From Meira nashicola (lineage: Eukaryota; Basidiomycota; Exobasidiomycetes; Exobasidiales; Brachybasidiaceae), in the NCBI GenBank assembly GCA_001600355.1, contig BCJU01000003.1, positions 1,244,519-1,308,518 on the forward strand: a DNA stretch of 64,000 bases, written 5' to 3'. How positions within the stretch are numbered: position 1 is the stretch's first letter; every line of letters starts with the position of its first letter. Below are positions 49,072-58,228 of the stretch, piece after piece. Made by a program: the position numbers and the translations under genes. Under the pieces are notes generated by a model, which saw only the letters and a program-made list of their open reading frames with translations, searched no databases and was not told the DNA's origin.

Positions 49072-50686
49072 ATGATGATGGCAAAAGAGAGAAGAGGTAA
49101 CAGAATACGGCAGAGTACTTGCTTGTTTATTTGTTTCCTTATCTCAGCTCTTTCTTTATTTTGCAACAACGTATCTGGATTAGGCATAGATTTACCTTTA
49201 AATGACGGAAATCGAACGTTAACTCGTATTTCTATAAAAAGAACATATCCTTTAAATGATACAGAATTACAAAGTCTCGATAAATCTGATAAACAATTAT
49301 TGGAAAAAGATGATTATGGAGTTTTAGCTTTTAGAAGTGCATATACGACAGATTTAAATGCTAAAAGGATGATAATAATGTTACATGGCTTTGGAAGAGA
49401 TGCATGGCAATATCAAGATACAGCAAATGATGCATTATATGAAGCAATAGGCTTAACAGATTCACCTGATCAAGAAGATATAAATAAACTTAAATTAGAT
49501 GAAACATTAATCATTTCACCACAATTTTTAAATGAAGAAGATATGGAACTATATTATCAAACAAATGATCTTCAATTTGATGACGTTGCAAATTTAACAA
49601 CTTATGATTCACCTTCTATAGAAACAACTCTTGTTTGGCAAAACACTTCTTGGGCAGAAGGAGCAGATTCTATTCTACCTACAAATATAACTTATCCTCC
49701 TGATCAAGAAGGAAATACACATTCAATAAAAGCACCTTCAATGTCTTCTTTTGAAGTTATGGATGCAATGATCGATCAAGCAACCAATAAAACTAGATTT
49801 CCAAAATTAGAAACGATTATTGTTGCAGGTCATAGCTTAGGTGCTCAACTTGTTCAAAGGTATGCATTAATTGGTGCAATTCCTTCTAAACAAATTCCAG
49901 TTCATTTCTTTATTGCGAATCCGGGAAGTTATGTTTATTTAACCGATCAAAGGCCAAGATCAACAAAGAATTGTACAACTACCTATAACGAATGGAAATT
50001 TGGTTTAGGCGTTTTTGGAATTCGATATTTATATAATATGGTAATCACCAGTTTAGACACTTTAAACGACATTACAGATGTTCGGGTACGTTATTTACGT
50101 GATCGACAAGTACATTATTTGTATGGCTTAAACGATACTGGAACAAACGGTGATCGTAGATGTCAAGCAATGTCTCGTGAGTACACACTTAAAACAAGGA
50201 AAAAGAGCATAATTAACTTACCCTCCTCTTTTCATCGTTTCAGAGGGTCGAAGTCATTTGGAAAGAGGTAGAAATTATATCAACCATATCAATCAAACTT
50301 CTTCTCTTTTGCATTTGAATCATGCTCATACCGTAGATTTCGTTCCTGGGATAGCACATGATGCAAGAGGAATGTTTTATTCATCTGCAGGCGTACGTCG
50401 ATTATTCTTATCCAATATAGATGGCACAGAAAGTGCAAGAGGAGTAGGGTGAGTGTTTACGCAACATTGTTATGTGAAATTGTTGAACTGATGTTTCCCC
50501 TTTTTTCTTTTCTCCCTCAGAATTGCTGATCCAGATTCAAATTTATACCCTTATCGGTTCACAAAACCGACGACAAATTCAGCAAATTCACCTCTTTTTG
50601 ATAGATCATCAATTTCCACTTCTATCTTGATCACCACTTTATCTTCTCTTTGCATTCTTTGTATTTCTTCTTCTTTGCTTTTATAG
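49072..50686 (+). CDS. Secreted, probably GPI-anchored alpha/beta hydrolase (paralogue B), three exons
   Basis: Exons are 49072-50176, 50244-50448 and 50521-50686 (introns of 67 and 72 nt, both GTGAGT...CAG); the product is 491 residues. A signal sequence (STCLFICFLISALSLFCNNVSG) is followed by an alpha/beta-hydrolase region with MIIMLHGFGRDAWQY (oxyanion-type HG), TIIVAGHSLGAQLVQRYA (nucleophile Ser about 255) and FFIANPGSYVYLTDQRPRS. After splicing, CQAMS-QGRSHLERGRNYINH matches the CEAQYQGSSHLNRGQNME block of paralogue A, confirming the first intron. The C-terminus ends in a hydrophobic tail (ILITTLSSLCILCISSSLLL) consistent with GPI addition. Several N-glycosylation sites. Function unknown; probably a surface esterase. 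Introns distinguish it from the single-exon paralogue A. Confidence 0.8.
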
Positions 50687-51134
50687 ATTCGCATTCACAA
50701 TGTATACCTAGATATGCATATATACCACATCAGTCCTTTCTTTTGATGATCGTGAATGTATGCTCGTTGTTAAATTCGGTGCCGCCCTATTTAATTCAAA
50801 GAGTGTTTATGACTCTCCTCTGCCTACACGCAAAACCGAATACTCGACGCCAAGGGCGCCAGTTAAGAGTTTGCTTTGCGTGCGTGTGTGTGCATGCATA
50901 CGCACGCTGCCATGCTGTGCCCGTGCGTACATTTTTAAGAATTAGAGAGAGCTTTAGAGAAGATCCGTACACTCAACAACACCTAATAAGCATTCTAACT
51001 CCCCTTTTTACCCTAAACGATCACCATCCCATCAACTTTGTTTGCTTGCTAAAAGAAAGATACTCAAAACCTGAATGCAGAAAGCTTAAAAGGAAAATTC
51101 GAATTTTTGAGTATTGCTGCTGTTGAGAACTCAA
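50687..51134. other. Intergenic between hydrolase B and PTM1
   Basis: 448 bp between two plus-strand genes. A 158-codon frame runs through it from inside the hydrolase exon (50650-51126), but its composition (Cys/Arg/His-rich) is not protein-like. A hairpin lies at 50878-50907. Confidence 0.45.
50878..50907. repeat. Inverted repeat around TGCATGCA
   Basis: GCGTGCGT (50878-50885) and ACGCACGC (50900-50907) are perfect complements; the 14-base spacer itself contains the palindrome TGCATGCA (50891-50898). Confidence 0.85.
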
Positions 51135-53005
51135 ATGAAAGAGTTACGCAGAATGTCGATATTCGCACTCGTCCTGATCACTTTGATCTTTTCACAAATT
51201 TCTATTTGTGATGCATTTCAAGTTGCAATTTCAGATGTTGATCCTTTACGTCAAACATGCAGTGGAATGTGGAAAGGTAAAGAAACACGAATCGAATTAC
51301 GATTTGATAATACTTCGGCCGGAACAGTTTCAACTTTGATGTACGAATATTCAGATTTTGATGCGATCGGAAAGAATGGAAAAGAGCATGATATGTTCGG
51401 ATTTCCTTTAAAGACATATATTTGTACTTCACAAGCGGTTTTAGATGGACTATGTACTACAAAAGAATTGGGAAACTTTATGGTTTCCAAAAATGCTTCT
51501 TCGGTCGTAACAAATCGAATCGATTTAGGCAACAAAGGAGATGCAGCAAATCATCCAGTAGTTTATAACGTTACACGAAAAGGATATTATTGCGTTGGTG
51601 CGAGTGAGATTTGAGTTGAGAGGGAAACGAAGTTGTATTGGGATGTACTGACCACCATCTTTTTCTTTCTTTAGCTGCAGTCCCAATGACAACCACTTCC
51701 ATCGAAGGAAATACCGATCTACATTCTCACTTTACCGGAAGAATATCTTTCGTCAACTTCTTTGATGGAAATTTACCGGCAACAGAGTATCCCAAGCTAC
51801 AATTTTATTTTACGCTCACATCCCTCTACATGCTATTAGGAGGGTATTGGCTATACTTGTGCATCTCTCACAGAGATCAATTACTAACGGTACAACATTT
51901 CATCTCTGGAACGATTATTCTTTTAATCATCGGAAATGCAGCGCAATGGCTTTACTTCCGTTATCTAAATACTCATTCGATGGATTTCTGGAGTATTTCT
52001 GCTTTGGACAAAAACGGTGCAGTCACTTTTGGAGCCCGTGCTCTTCTTGTGACAACTAGCATTTTAGATGCAGCCCGTAACTCGGTCAGCTTGTTCTTGC
52101 TCCTGATCGTTTCAATGGGCTATGGTGTAGTACGACCGTCTATTGGACCTGTTATGACAAGAGTACGTATTTTGACAGCCGTTCATTTTGTCTGTGGTGT
52201 TCTGTATTCGATCGGAATCGTTTTGATCGTAACAGAATCAGGTGGAGGATGGATCTTTTTGTTCATTTTCCCCTTGGCTTTCACATTGACATCTTTTATG
52301 ATGTGGACTCTACATTCTCTCAATGCAACGATTGAATATCTCACCCAACGTAAGCAATCATTCAAAGGTCAAATGTTCCGAAGGTTGTACAGAATTTTAT
52401 TGGGTGCAGTTATAGCTATTTTTGCTTTCTTTATCATCACTTCAATTGCCTTTTCACAATCATCAGCAGAGAGCTTTTCGCCAAACGTTTGGCCGTACAG
52501 ATGGTTCTTGCTTGACGGATGGATGGGATTGCTTTATTTGGCCGTTTTCGGTAGTATTGCTTGGCTGTGGCGACCGACAGGTCAAAATTTACGATTAAGT
52601 ATGAGTGACGAAATCGGTCAAGATGAAGGATTTGATGGGGAAGATTATGAGATTGGTGAATTTGGACAACATGGTGGAGATGAAGATGATGAAGAAGGCG
52701 GACCAACCAAACCTTCAGGCGCTAACGGCAATGCGGCTGGCGTCGCGACTGGAAGACAAAGCAATGTAGCTCAAGGTCGTGCTAATGCTGGTCAAGGTGG
52801 ACCAACGAGAAATAGCGTCAACGATGATGATGTCGTGTTTGAGATCGGTGACGATGAGGAAGAAGGACAAACACCTAGGAAAACTCATCATGAAGAAGAA
52901 CGACAACAAGTTCGAGCAACGGAAGGGGAAAGGCAAGGATTGATGGCGAACGAACATGAAAACGACAGTAAAGAAACTCTTGTCCCGTCAAAGAACGAGC
53001 ATTGA
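51135..53005 (+). CDS. PTM1: GOST-family seven-transmembrane protein (Ptm1/GPR107-like), two exons
   Basis: Exon 1 is 51135-51603 and exon 2 is 51675-53005 (71-nt intron, donor GTGAGA, TACTGAC branch, acceptor TTTAG), giving 599 residues. The start ATG begins a signal peptide (IFALVLITLIFSQISICDAF). A lumenal domain of about 190 residues with paired cysteines (QTCSGMW, YICTSQAVLDGLC, GYYCV) precedes seven membrane segments (about 205-450), including LTSLYMLLGGYWLYLCI, RNSVSLFLLLIVSMGYGVVRPSIG and WFLLDGWMGLLYLAVFGSIAWLWRPT. An acidic cytosolic tail of about 145 residues follows. Such proteins cycle in the Golgi/endosome system. The splice junction has alternatives: a second AG 6 nt downstream, and a GTGCGA donor 7 nt upstream, would change only a few residues after GYYCV. 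Confidence 0.88.
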
Positions 53006-53167
53006 TTTCGGAAGAGGGTTAATTTTTACTTATTGCTATGTATACTGTCTTATTTTCTCTTGTTATCACAAAATCATCATCGATACATAGACCATTTCAC
53101 AAACTTTTTGAGTGTGCTCTAAACATTGCAATGATTGACTATTATTACATGATATATTGTTTGATTA

Positions 53168-53173
53168 AATAAA
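53168..53173 (+). terminator. Candidate polyadenylation signal of PTM1
   Basis: AATAAA 163 bases after the PTM1 stop, just before the convergent reductase gene ends. The distance is on the long side, so this is tentative. Confidence 0.25.
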
Positions 53174-53214
53174 TCCTAGATCTACACATCTTGCATTTTC
53201 TCCCTCGCCCAGAC

Positions 53215-54843
53215 CTATTCCCGCTCCGACTGTGTCTTCCATGGCGAATTATCCTTACTTTGTTTCAATCGAATCATGGATACTAGCATATCGTTTACCG
53301 GTGTTGCTATACCCAACGATCTTCCTAACCTTCCTATATATCCGTTGATATAATTGATCTCGCTGTTATTCCGAACGTTGCTAGTGTTTAGGTCATGGTA
53401 CATCATACTGAATTGAGGAGACGTCATTCGAACGGCACGTTGAACGGTATCAAATAACGCTCCGGGCTGCAAAGAAGGATCCAAAGTTGGATGATCGGGT
53501 AAATTGAAGTTTCCAATCAATTCATCAGATCCGAATAAAAAGTCTTGATTCGTTGTCGATTGTAATTCTTGCGAATCAGAAGATTGATTTTTTAAAACTT
53601 TTTGTGCATTCTCTCGAGTACGTTCTGCTAATAATCGTAAAACTTCACTTGATTCTTTGCAAACGTCTCGCATAGCTTGTTCCGCAAATCGATTGCCAAA
53701 CAAATGTCCGTTCCTACATCCCACCAAAGCAGTAATCGGATCAATGCAAGCCGACACTACAAGATTCTGAATTGCCTTTAATTGAAATCTACGCACAGGT
53801 TGCCATGTCACCTCCAATGGTAGACTTTGCAAAACAGAAAGAGTTTCTGTCAGTGTACGAGTTCTATCATTTGATGGGATAGCATCCATATTCAATGTTG
53901 GAACCAGTGGAGAATGCGATCGATTGGCGTACATTGATAATAGTTGATCGGGTGCAGCTGTGGCGTAAGAACGATCAAGGCTCACTAGCTGTTGTGAATT
54001 CTTTCTGGCAAATCGGCCAAAGCCACCTTTATCTGTTGGTTCTTCGTTACCATAAGAATGCTGCTGCCGCCGTCTTATTTCTTCATCTTCTGTGAAATTT
54101 GAGGGTGTCCATATCTTTTCATAGTTTACACCGACATTTGAACCCGGAAGTACGGCAATGTCCATCCTACCCAAATGTGCATGAACAGCATGAAGTCTTG
54201 ATTTAGTCCATAGTCTATGTGTAGATGTAGCCATGATAATATTCGGTCGATTTTTTGAATCGGGAAAGTACCGCGGTAATATTTCGTCTAAAACACCTTG
54301 TCCGTTTTGCAAAAGCACGAGAGTTGAAGCAGGTGTAAGAGATTTAGCTAATGGCTCCAAGACGGAAACGGTATATTGTGGCTTAGTAGCGATTACCAAA
54401 GCATCCAGAGATCCTGTTGGATATCCTAATGATTCACATATCGATGTTCCCGCTTGATTTGGATCTTGTATTTGTGAGGATGATGCTTTAAATGCACCTC
54501 CGAGAGCATCAAAAGCTCCTGTAAGTTGTATGTTAAACCCTCTTTCCGTTCTTGCAACACCATCTCTTTCAATTGTGACGCCATTATGATGATTATCTAC
54601 TGCTTTTTTCATAAAGTTATTCTTTTGTATCCTTAGCGTAACGCCTGATTCATGAGGTCCAGGTAGGTGATTAAGAACGGAAGGATTAGGAAGATTGCCA
54701 AGAATTTCACCATTTAAGCCAACATTGTTGGTCCCTATTCCACCAAGTGATTGACTGTCGGCTAATAATCTTGTTGCTCTCTTTATGTGATAAGATAAAA
54801 GTGCTCCCGTCCCTCCTCCGACGCCCACCACATGAAATCGCAT
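53215..54843 (-). CDS. PanE/ApbA-family reductase (2-dehydropantoate 2-reductase-like)
   Basis: 542 residues from an ATG (MRFHVVGVGGGTGALLSYH), where the Gly-rich loop G-x-G-G-x-x-G is the NADPH site. The N-terminal Rossmann part continues with GVTIERDGVARTERGFNIQL, LDALVIATKPQYTVSVLEPL and LVLLQNGQGVLDEILPRYFP. The C-terminal helical domain has VRRFQLKAIQNLVVSACIDPITALVGCRNGHLF, which places the usual Lys-x-x-x-N and Asp-Pro elements. It is longer than bacterial PanE (about 300) because of inserts after the first strand (about 25-85) and in the middle (about 250-310). Ketopantoate reduction in pantothenate synthesis is plausible, but fungal relatives include mitochondrial proteins of other roles (Cbs2-type), so the substrate is not certain. 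Confidence 0.82.
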   Translation of the reverse strand: MRFHVVGVGGGTGALLSYHIKRATRLLADSQSLGGIGTNNVGLNGEILGNLPNPSVLNHLPGPHESGVTLRIQKNNFMKKAVDNHHNGVTIERDGVARTERGFNIQLTGAFDALGGAFKASSSQIQDPNQAGTSICESLGYPTGSLDALVIATKPQYTVSVLEPLAKSLTPASTLVLLQNGQGVLDEILPRYFPDSKNRPNIIMATSTHRLWTKSRLHAVHAHLGRMDIAVLPGSNVGVNYEKIWTPSNFTEDEEIRRRQQHSYGNEEPTDKGGFGRFARKNSQQLVSLDRSYATAAPDQLLSMYANRSHSPLVPTLNMDAIPSNDRTRTLTETLSVLQSLPLEVTWQPVRRFQLKAIQNLVVSACIDPITALVGCRNGHLFGNRFAEQAMRDVCKESSEVLRLLAERTRENAQKVLKNQSSDSQELQSTTNQDFLFGSDELIGNFNLPDHPTLDPSLQPGALFDTVQRAVRMTSPQFSMMYHDLNTSNVRNNSEINYINGYIGRLGRSLGIATPVNDMLVSMIRLKQSKDNSPWKTQSERE

Positions 54844-55281
54844 CGCCCTTTATTTCGGCTCTTGCTTGTGCCCCTTGCGGTCACCGATCGCCACTATGCG
54901 ACATCAATTATGATACTTGAGGAAGAATAGAATCGTGTTGTGTTCGTAGATGGAAGAGATTGAACAAGGTGAATCTTGGAGGTGGAGTGTGAAGTTGTTG
55001 TTGTTGTTGTAAAGTGCTGACAAAGGGTTTACATATATCTGTACTTAATCTTTTCTTCTTTCTTACTACATACTCACATAAGCGGATGATAATGTCAGCT
55101 TGACATAAAAATAATTTCTCAGCGTGGGCGCCTAGTGCTTCACACGTGCAAGAAATTTTTTGGATCTAGAATAAGAATTTGGAATATTTTTGGATGTTAA
55201 TTTCTGGTGCATATAGACTACAAGTACCTAGTTTAATTCTACTTTTACTACACCTTCTTCTTACGGATCTCCAAAGACAAG
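54844..55281. other. Divergent intergenic region, reductase and SSF1
   Basis: 438 bp with both promoters. A CACGTG hexamer (55143-55148) lies about 135 bp upstream of SSF1, and a (GTT)n-like run is near 54990-55010. Nothing else is seen. Confidence 0.45.
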
Positions 55282-56865
55282 ATGGCGAAAAGGAGAAGAA
55301 AGACAAGGACTCATTTGAAAGGTCCTAGTAACAATTCAAACGCAAATGCACCTAAATCGTTTGTGATTCGAAGTGGAAATGTTTCACGTAGTTGTTCAAC
55401 GTTGGTGAATGATGTTAGAAAGGTGATGGAACCCAATACGGCAACTCGATTACGTGAAAGAAAGTCAAACAAGTTACGTGATTTCTTATCGATGTGTGGT
55501 CCTTTAGGTGTTAGTCATTTAATGGTATTCTCACAAAAGAATGCTAGGGATACAAAACCTTCAACTAGTGGTGGAAGCGGTAGTCGTGCTCGTCAACAAG
55601 AAGCAATCGGAAATATTAATTTGAGAATAGCCCGTGCACCAAGAGGACCAACTGTTACCTTTCGTGTGAATAAATTCGCATTAGCAAAAGATGTTGTCAA
55701 ATCACAAAGAAGATCTCATGCACCTGGAGGTGAATTTCAAACGGCTCCTTTGCTTGTTTTGAACAATTTTGGATCGGCTGAAAAACATGTAAAATTACTC
55801 GTCAGCGTATTTCAAGGATTATTTCCACCAATTCACGTTCAAAATATGCACCTTTCTGAAGCAAGACGGATTGTATTGCTAAATTATAATGCTCAAACGC
55901 AGACTATCGATTATAGGCATTTTCTTATCAGCGTTCGCCCTGTTGGTGTTTCGAGAAGGGTACGAAGAGTGATCGAAGGAAGTTCTTCGCTAAATAAAGG
56001 TGGAGCGAAAAAGATACCCAATCTCGCTTCTGCTGGTGATATATCGGAGTACCTTCTTGGACAAAAAATCAATAACAATGGACAAGGTGATGATAATGCA
56101 GGATTCGAAACAGATGCATCTTCTGCATCAGAAGTTGATAGTGATGTAGACGAAGATGGCACACCTAGAAATCATGTTCAATTGCCCGAAGGATACGTAG
56201 GTCGCGGCAATGTTCGTGATACACAAAGAGCTGTACGATTACGTGAATTGGGTCCACGAATGGAACTACGTTGCGTAAAGATTGAAGAAGGAATTCCGGG
56301 TGCTGGTAAGGACGCAAAAGGTTCGAGTGGTGGAAATGAAGTGTTGTGGCATGCTTATGTGGAAAAGAGTAATGCTGAATCGATAAAACAACGGAAGGAC
56401 ATTGCCAAAAAAGATCAAGAACGAGACGCACGTCGAGCCGAACAAGAAGCTAATGTTGCCAGGAAAAAAGCAGAGAAAGAAGCCAACAAATCTCAAAACA
56501 AAAAGCAAGTAGGAGCCGAAAACACAGTCGATAAAGAGGAAGATGAGAATGTTGATGCAGATGACGAAGACGTTGATCAAGGTGTAGACGAGGATGAATT
56601 TGAATATGAAGATATGCACGGTGACAATGCAGATGCTGATGGCGATCTTTTCGAAGACGATGATGCAGAATTAGATGATGATGCTTCAGCAGGCGAAATT
56701 TCCGACGAAGAAGGTGAAGATGAGGAAGAGGAAGACGATAGCGATCTAAGTCCGATCGAAATTGACGATGATGACGATGATTTCTCGGACGAAGAAGTTC
56801 CGGCGAAACGCCCTGCATTTAAACGTCCAGCTAAGAGGGGAAAATTCAATGGACGTCGCAGATAA
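55282..56865 (+). CDS. SSF1: Ssf1/Peter Pan (PPAN) Brix-domain ribosome biogenesis factor
   Basis: 527 residues from an ATG (MAKRRRKTRTHLKG). The Brix domain spans about 25-340: FVIRSGNVSRSCSTLVNDVRKVMEPNTA, LRDFLSMCGPLGVSHLMVFSQ, LRIARAPRGPTVTFRVNKFALAKDV, PLLVLNNFGSA, LFPPIHVQNMHLSEARRIVLLNYN and, after an inserted acidic loop (about 265-300), VRLRELGPRMELRCVKIEEG. The C-terminal region is a long lysine/acidic stretch ending in a basic RPAKRGKFNGRR tail, likely for nucleolar localisation. Ssf1/PPAN assembles into early pre-60S particles together with Rrp15 and the 5S-related modules. All Brix landmarks are present; length is typical for fungi (about 450-550). Confidence 0.94.
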   Translation: MAKRRRKTRTHLKGPSNNSNANAPKSFVIRSGNVSRSCSTLVNDVRKVMEPNTATRLRERKSNKLRDFLSMCGPLGVSHLMVFSQKNARDTKPSTSGGSGSRARQQEAIGNINLRIARAPRGPTVTFRVNKFALAKDVVKSQRRSHAPGGEFQTAPLLVLNNFGSAEKHVKLLVSVFQGLFPPIHVQNMHLSEARRIVLLNYNAQTQTIDYRHFLISVRPVGVSRRVRRVIEGSSSLNKGGAKKIPNLASAGDISEYLLGQKINNNGQGDDNAGFETDASSASEVDSDVDEDGTPRNHVQLPEGYVGRGNVRDTQRAVRLRELGPRMELRCVKIEEGIPGAGKDAKGSSGGNEVLWHAYVEKSNAESIKQRKDIAKKDQERDARRAEQEANVARKKAEKEANKSQNKKQVGAENTVDKEEDENVDADDEDVDQGVDEDEFEYEDMHGDNADADGDLFEDDDAELDDDASAGEISDEEGEDEEEEDDSDLSPIEIDDDDDDFSDEEVPAKRPAFKRPAKRGKFNGRRR

Positions 56866-56924
56866 ATATTATGTATTATCACAGCAATATCACTTTATTC
56901 ATTTCATTTAACTATTTTTCCCGC

Positions 56925-57976
56925 CTACTTGCTACCACCGCGGAAATTGTGGTAAGGTGATGCCTGATTGACAGGGAACACCAAGCTTTGTGCAACTTGA
57001 ACATGATCGGGTCTTGAACATGCAAATACGATATCTTCAGCAATATCGTCAGGCGTCAAAGGAGTTAAACCAGTGTATTCTTTATCTGCTTGATCTTTAT
57101 CACCTCTGAAACGTGTTACGGAGAAATTAGTTTCTACCATTCCAGGTTGAATTTCTGTTACGCGAATTTGTGTATTGACTAATTCTTTTAGCAATGATGA
57201 AGTGAAAGCAGCAACTGCGAATTTGCTAGCACAGTATATAGATCCTCCAGGATAGGCTTCTCTACCTGCAATTGAACCAATTGAGACAATGTGACCTGCA
57301 TTACGCTTTTTGAATTCTGAGCAAGAGAATTATTGTTAACATCAGTCTCGTTCGGTGAACTTTTTACTGCATACTTACCTTTAACGAAAAGTTGATTGAC
57401 ATGAATGAATCCTCTAACGTTTGTCTCAAAGACTTCATCGATTTCATCCGGATTAATGTCGCCTACATGTTCACGTCCTCTAACCAAGCCTGCATTTGAG
57501 ATCAAAATGTCTGTCTTACCTTGAGCCCATTCAGGTAAATTTTCAATTAAGCCATCAATACTTTTACGATCACGCATATCCGTAACGATTGAAGCAAATT
57601 TTCCACCTTTTGTTCCTGCAATTTGTTCACCTTGAGCTTTATATGCTTCTTTACATGCATTTTCAACTTCTTCTAATGCATCTTTTCTACGTGCGCTTAA
57701 AACTACATTTGCACCTGTTCTAGCAAATAAAATTGCAGCTGAACGACCAATACCTCCTGATGCACCAGTAATTACTACAACTTTTCCCTGTAAGCGAGAA
57801 GTAGTAAAGATTGGAGCTGAAGTAGAAGTCATTCTTAGAGAGGATGAAGAAAAGTCACGATTGATGATAGGTTTTCTTGATTGGAGAGTTGCCTTTGCGA
57901 TTGAAGGAGTAGAGTTTCGCACGTTCAACGGAATCGTTTTAGAGAAGGTACAAATTGAAGATCGAATGCGAAGCAT
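56925..57976 (-). CDS. Short-chain dehydrogenase/reductase with presequence-like N-terminus, two exons
   Basis: Exon 1 is 57976-57379 and exon 2 is 57316-56925 (62-nt intron, GTAAGT...CTCAG), giving 329 residues. The joint [21 protein letters not shown] rebuilds the classical SDR core: TGASGGIG at 70-77, NAG at 161-163, Ser 214, Tyr 227 and Lys 231 (Y-C-A-S-K). The C-terminal half ([24 protein letters not shown]) resembles the YMR226c/YdfG NADP-dependent 3-hydroxy-acid or serine dehydrogenase group. The first 48 residues are Arg/Ser-rich without acidic residues, except one Asp near 41, and look like a mitochondrial targeting sequence; Met 49 (MTSTSAPIF) could start a cytosolic form. The exact substrate cannot be told. 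Convergent with SSF1, divergent from YME2. Confidence 0.88.
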
Positions 57977-58228
57977 AAAGGATATATAAGATGGTGAAAA
58001 AGATGATACTTGTCATGGCCTCCTTCCAAACAGTGCCCCGTGCAGACACTTGACTCCGATTGTCAAAGAGTTGCATTTTGCGCTAGAAGTGCTTGCTTGC
58101 GTGTATGGCGTGCCACGAGCATTAGATCTGTCAGAGCCGTGTGGAGTTAAGTTGTGCACATCAATCAACTTTTCATTTACTTTATCGTTCCACTTGCTTA
58201 TGACCATCGTCACTTTTATCAAAAGAGG
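57977..58228. promoter_or_regulatory. Shared promoter region of SDR and YME2
   Basis: 252 bp between two divergent starts. A TATATAA-like run at about 57984-57990 lies very close to the SDR ATG, so its role is unclear. Confidence 0.35.

Noticed and set aside
50650..51126. 158-codon frame between hydrolase B and PTM1
   Set aside because: It starts inside the last hydrolase exon, has a Cys/Arg/His-rich composition unlike neighbouring proteins, and no known motif.
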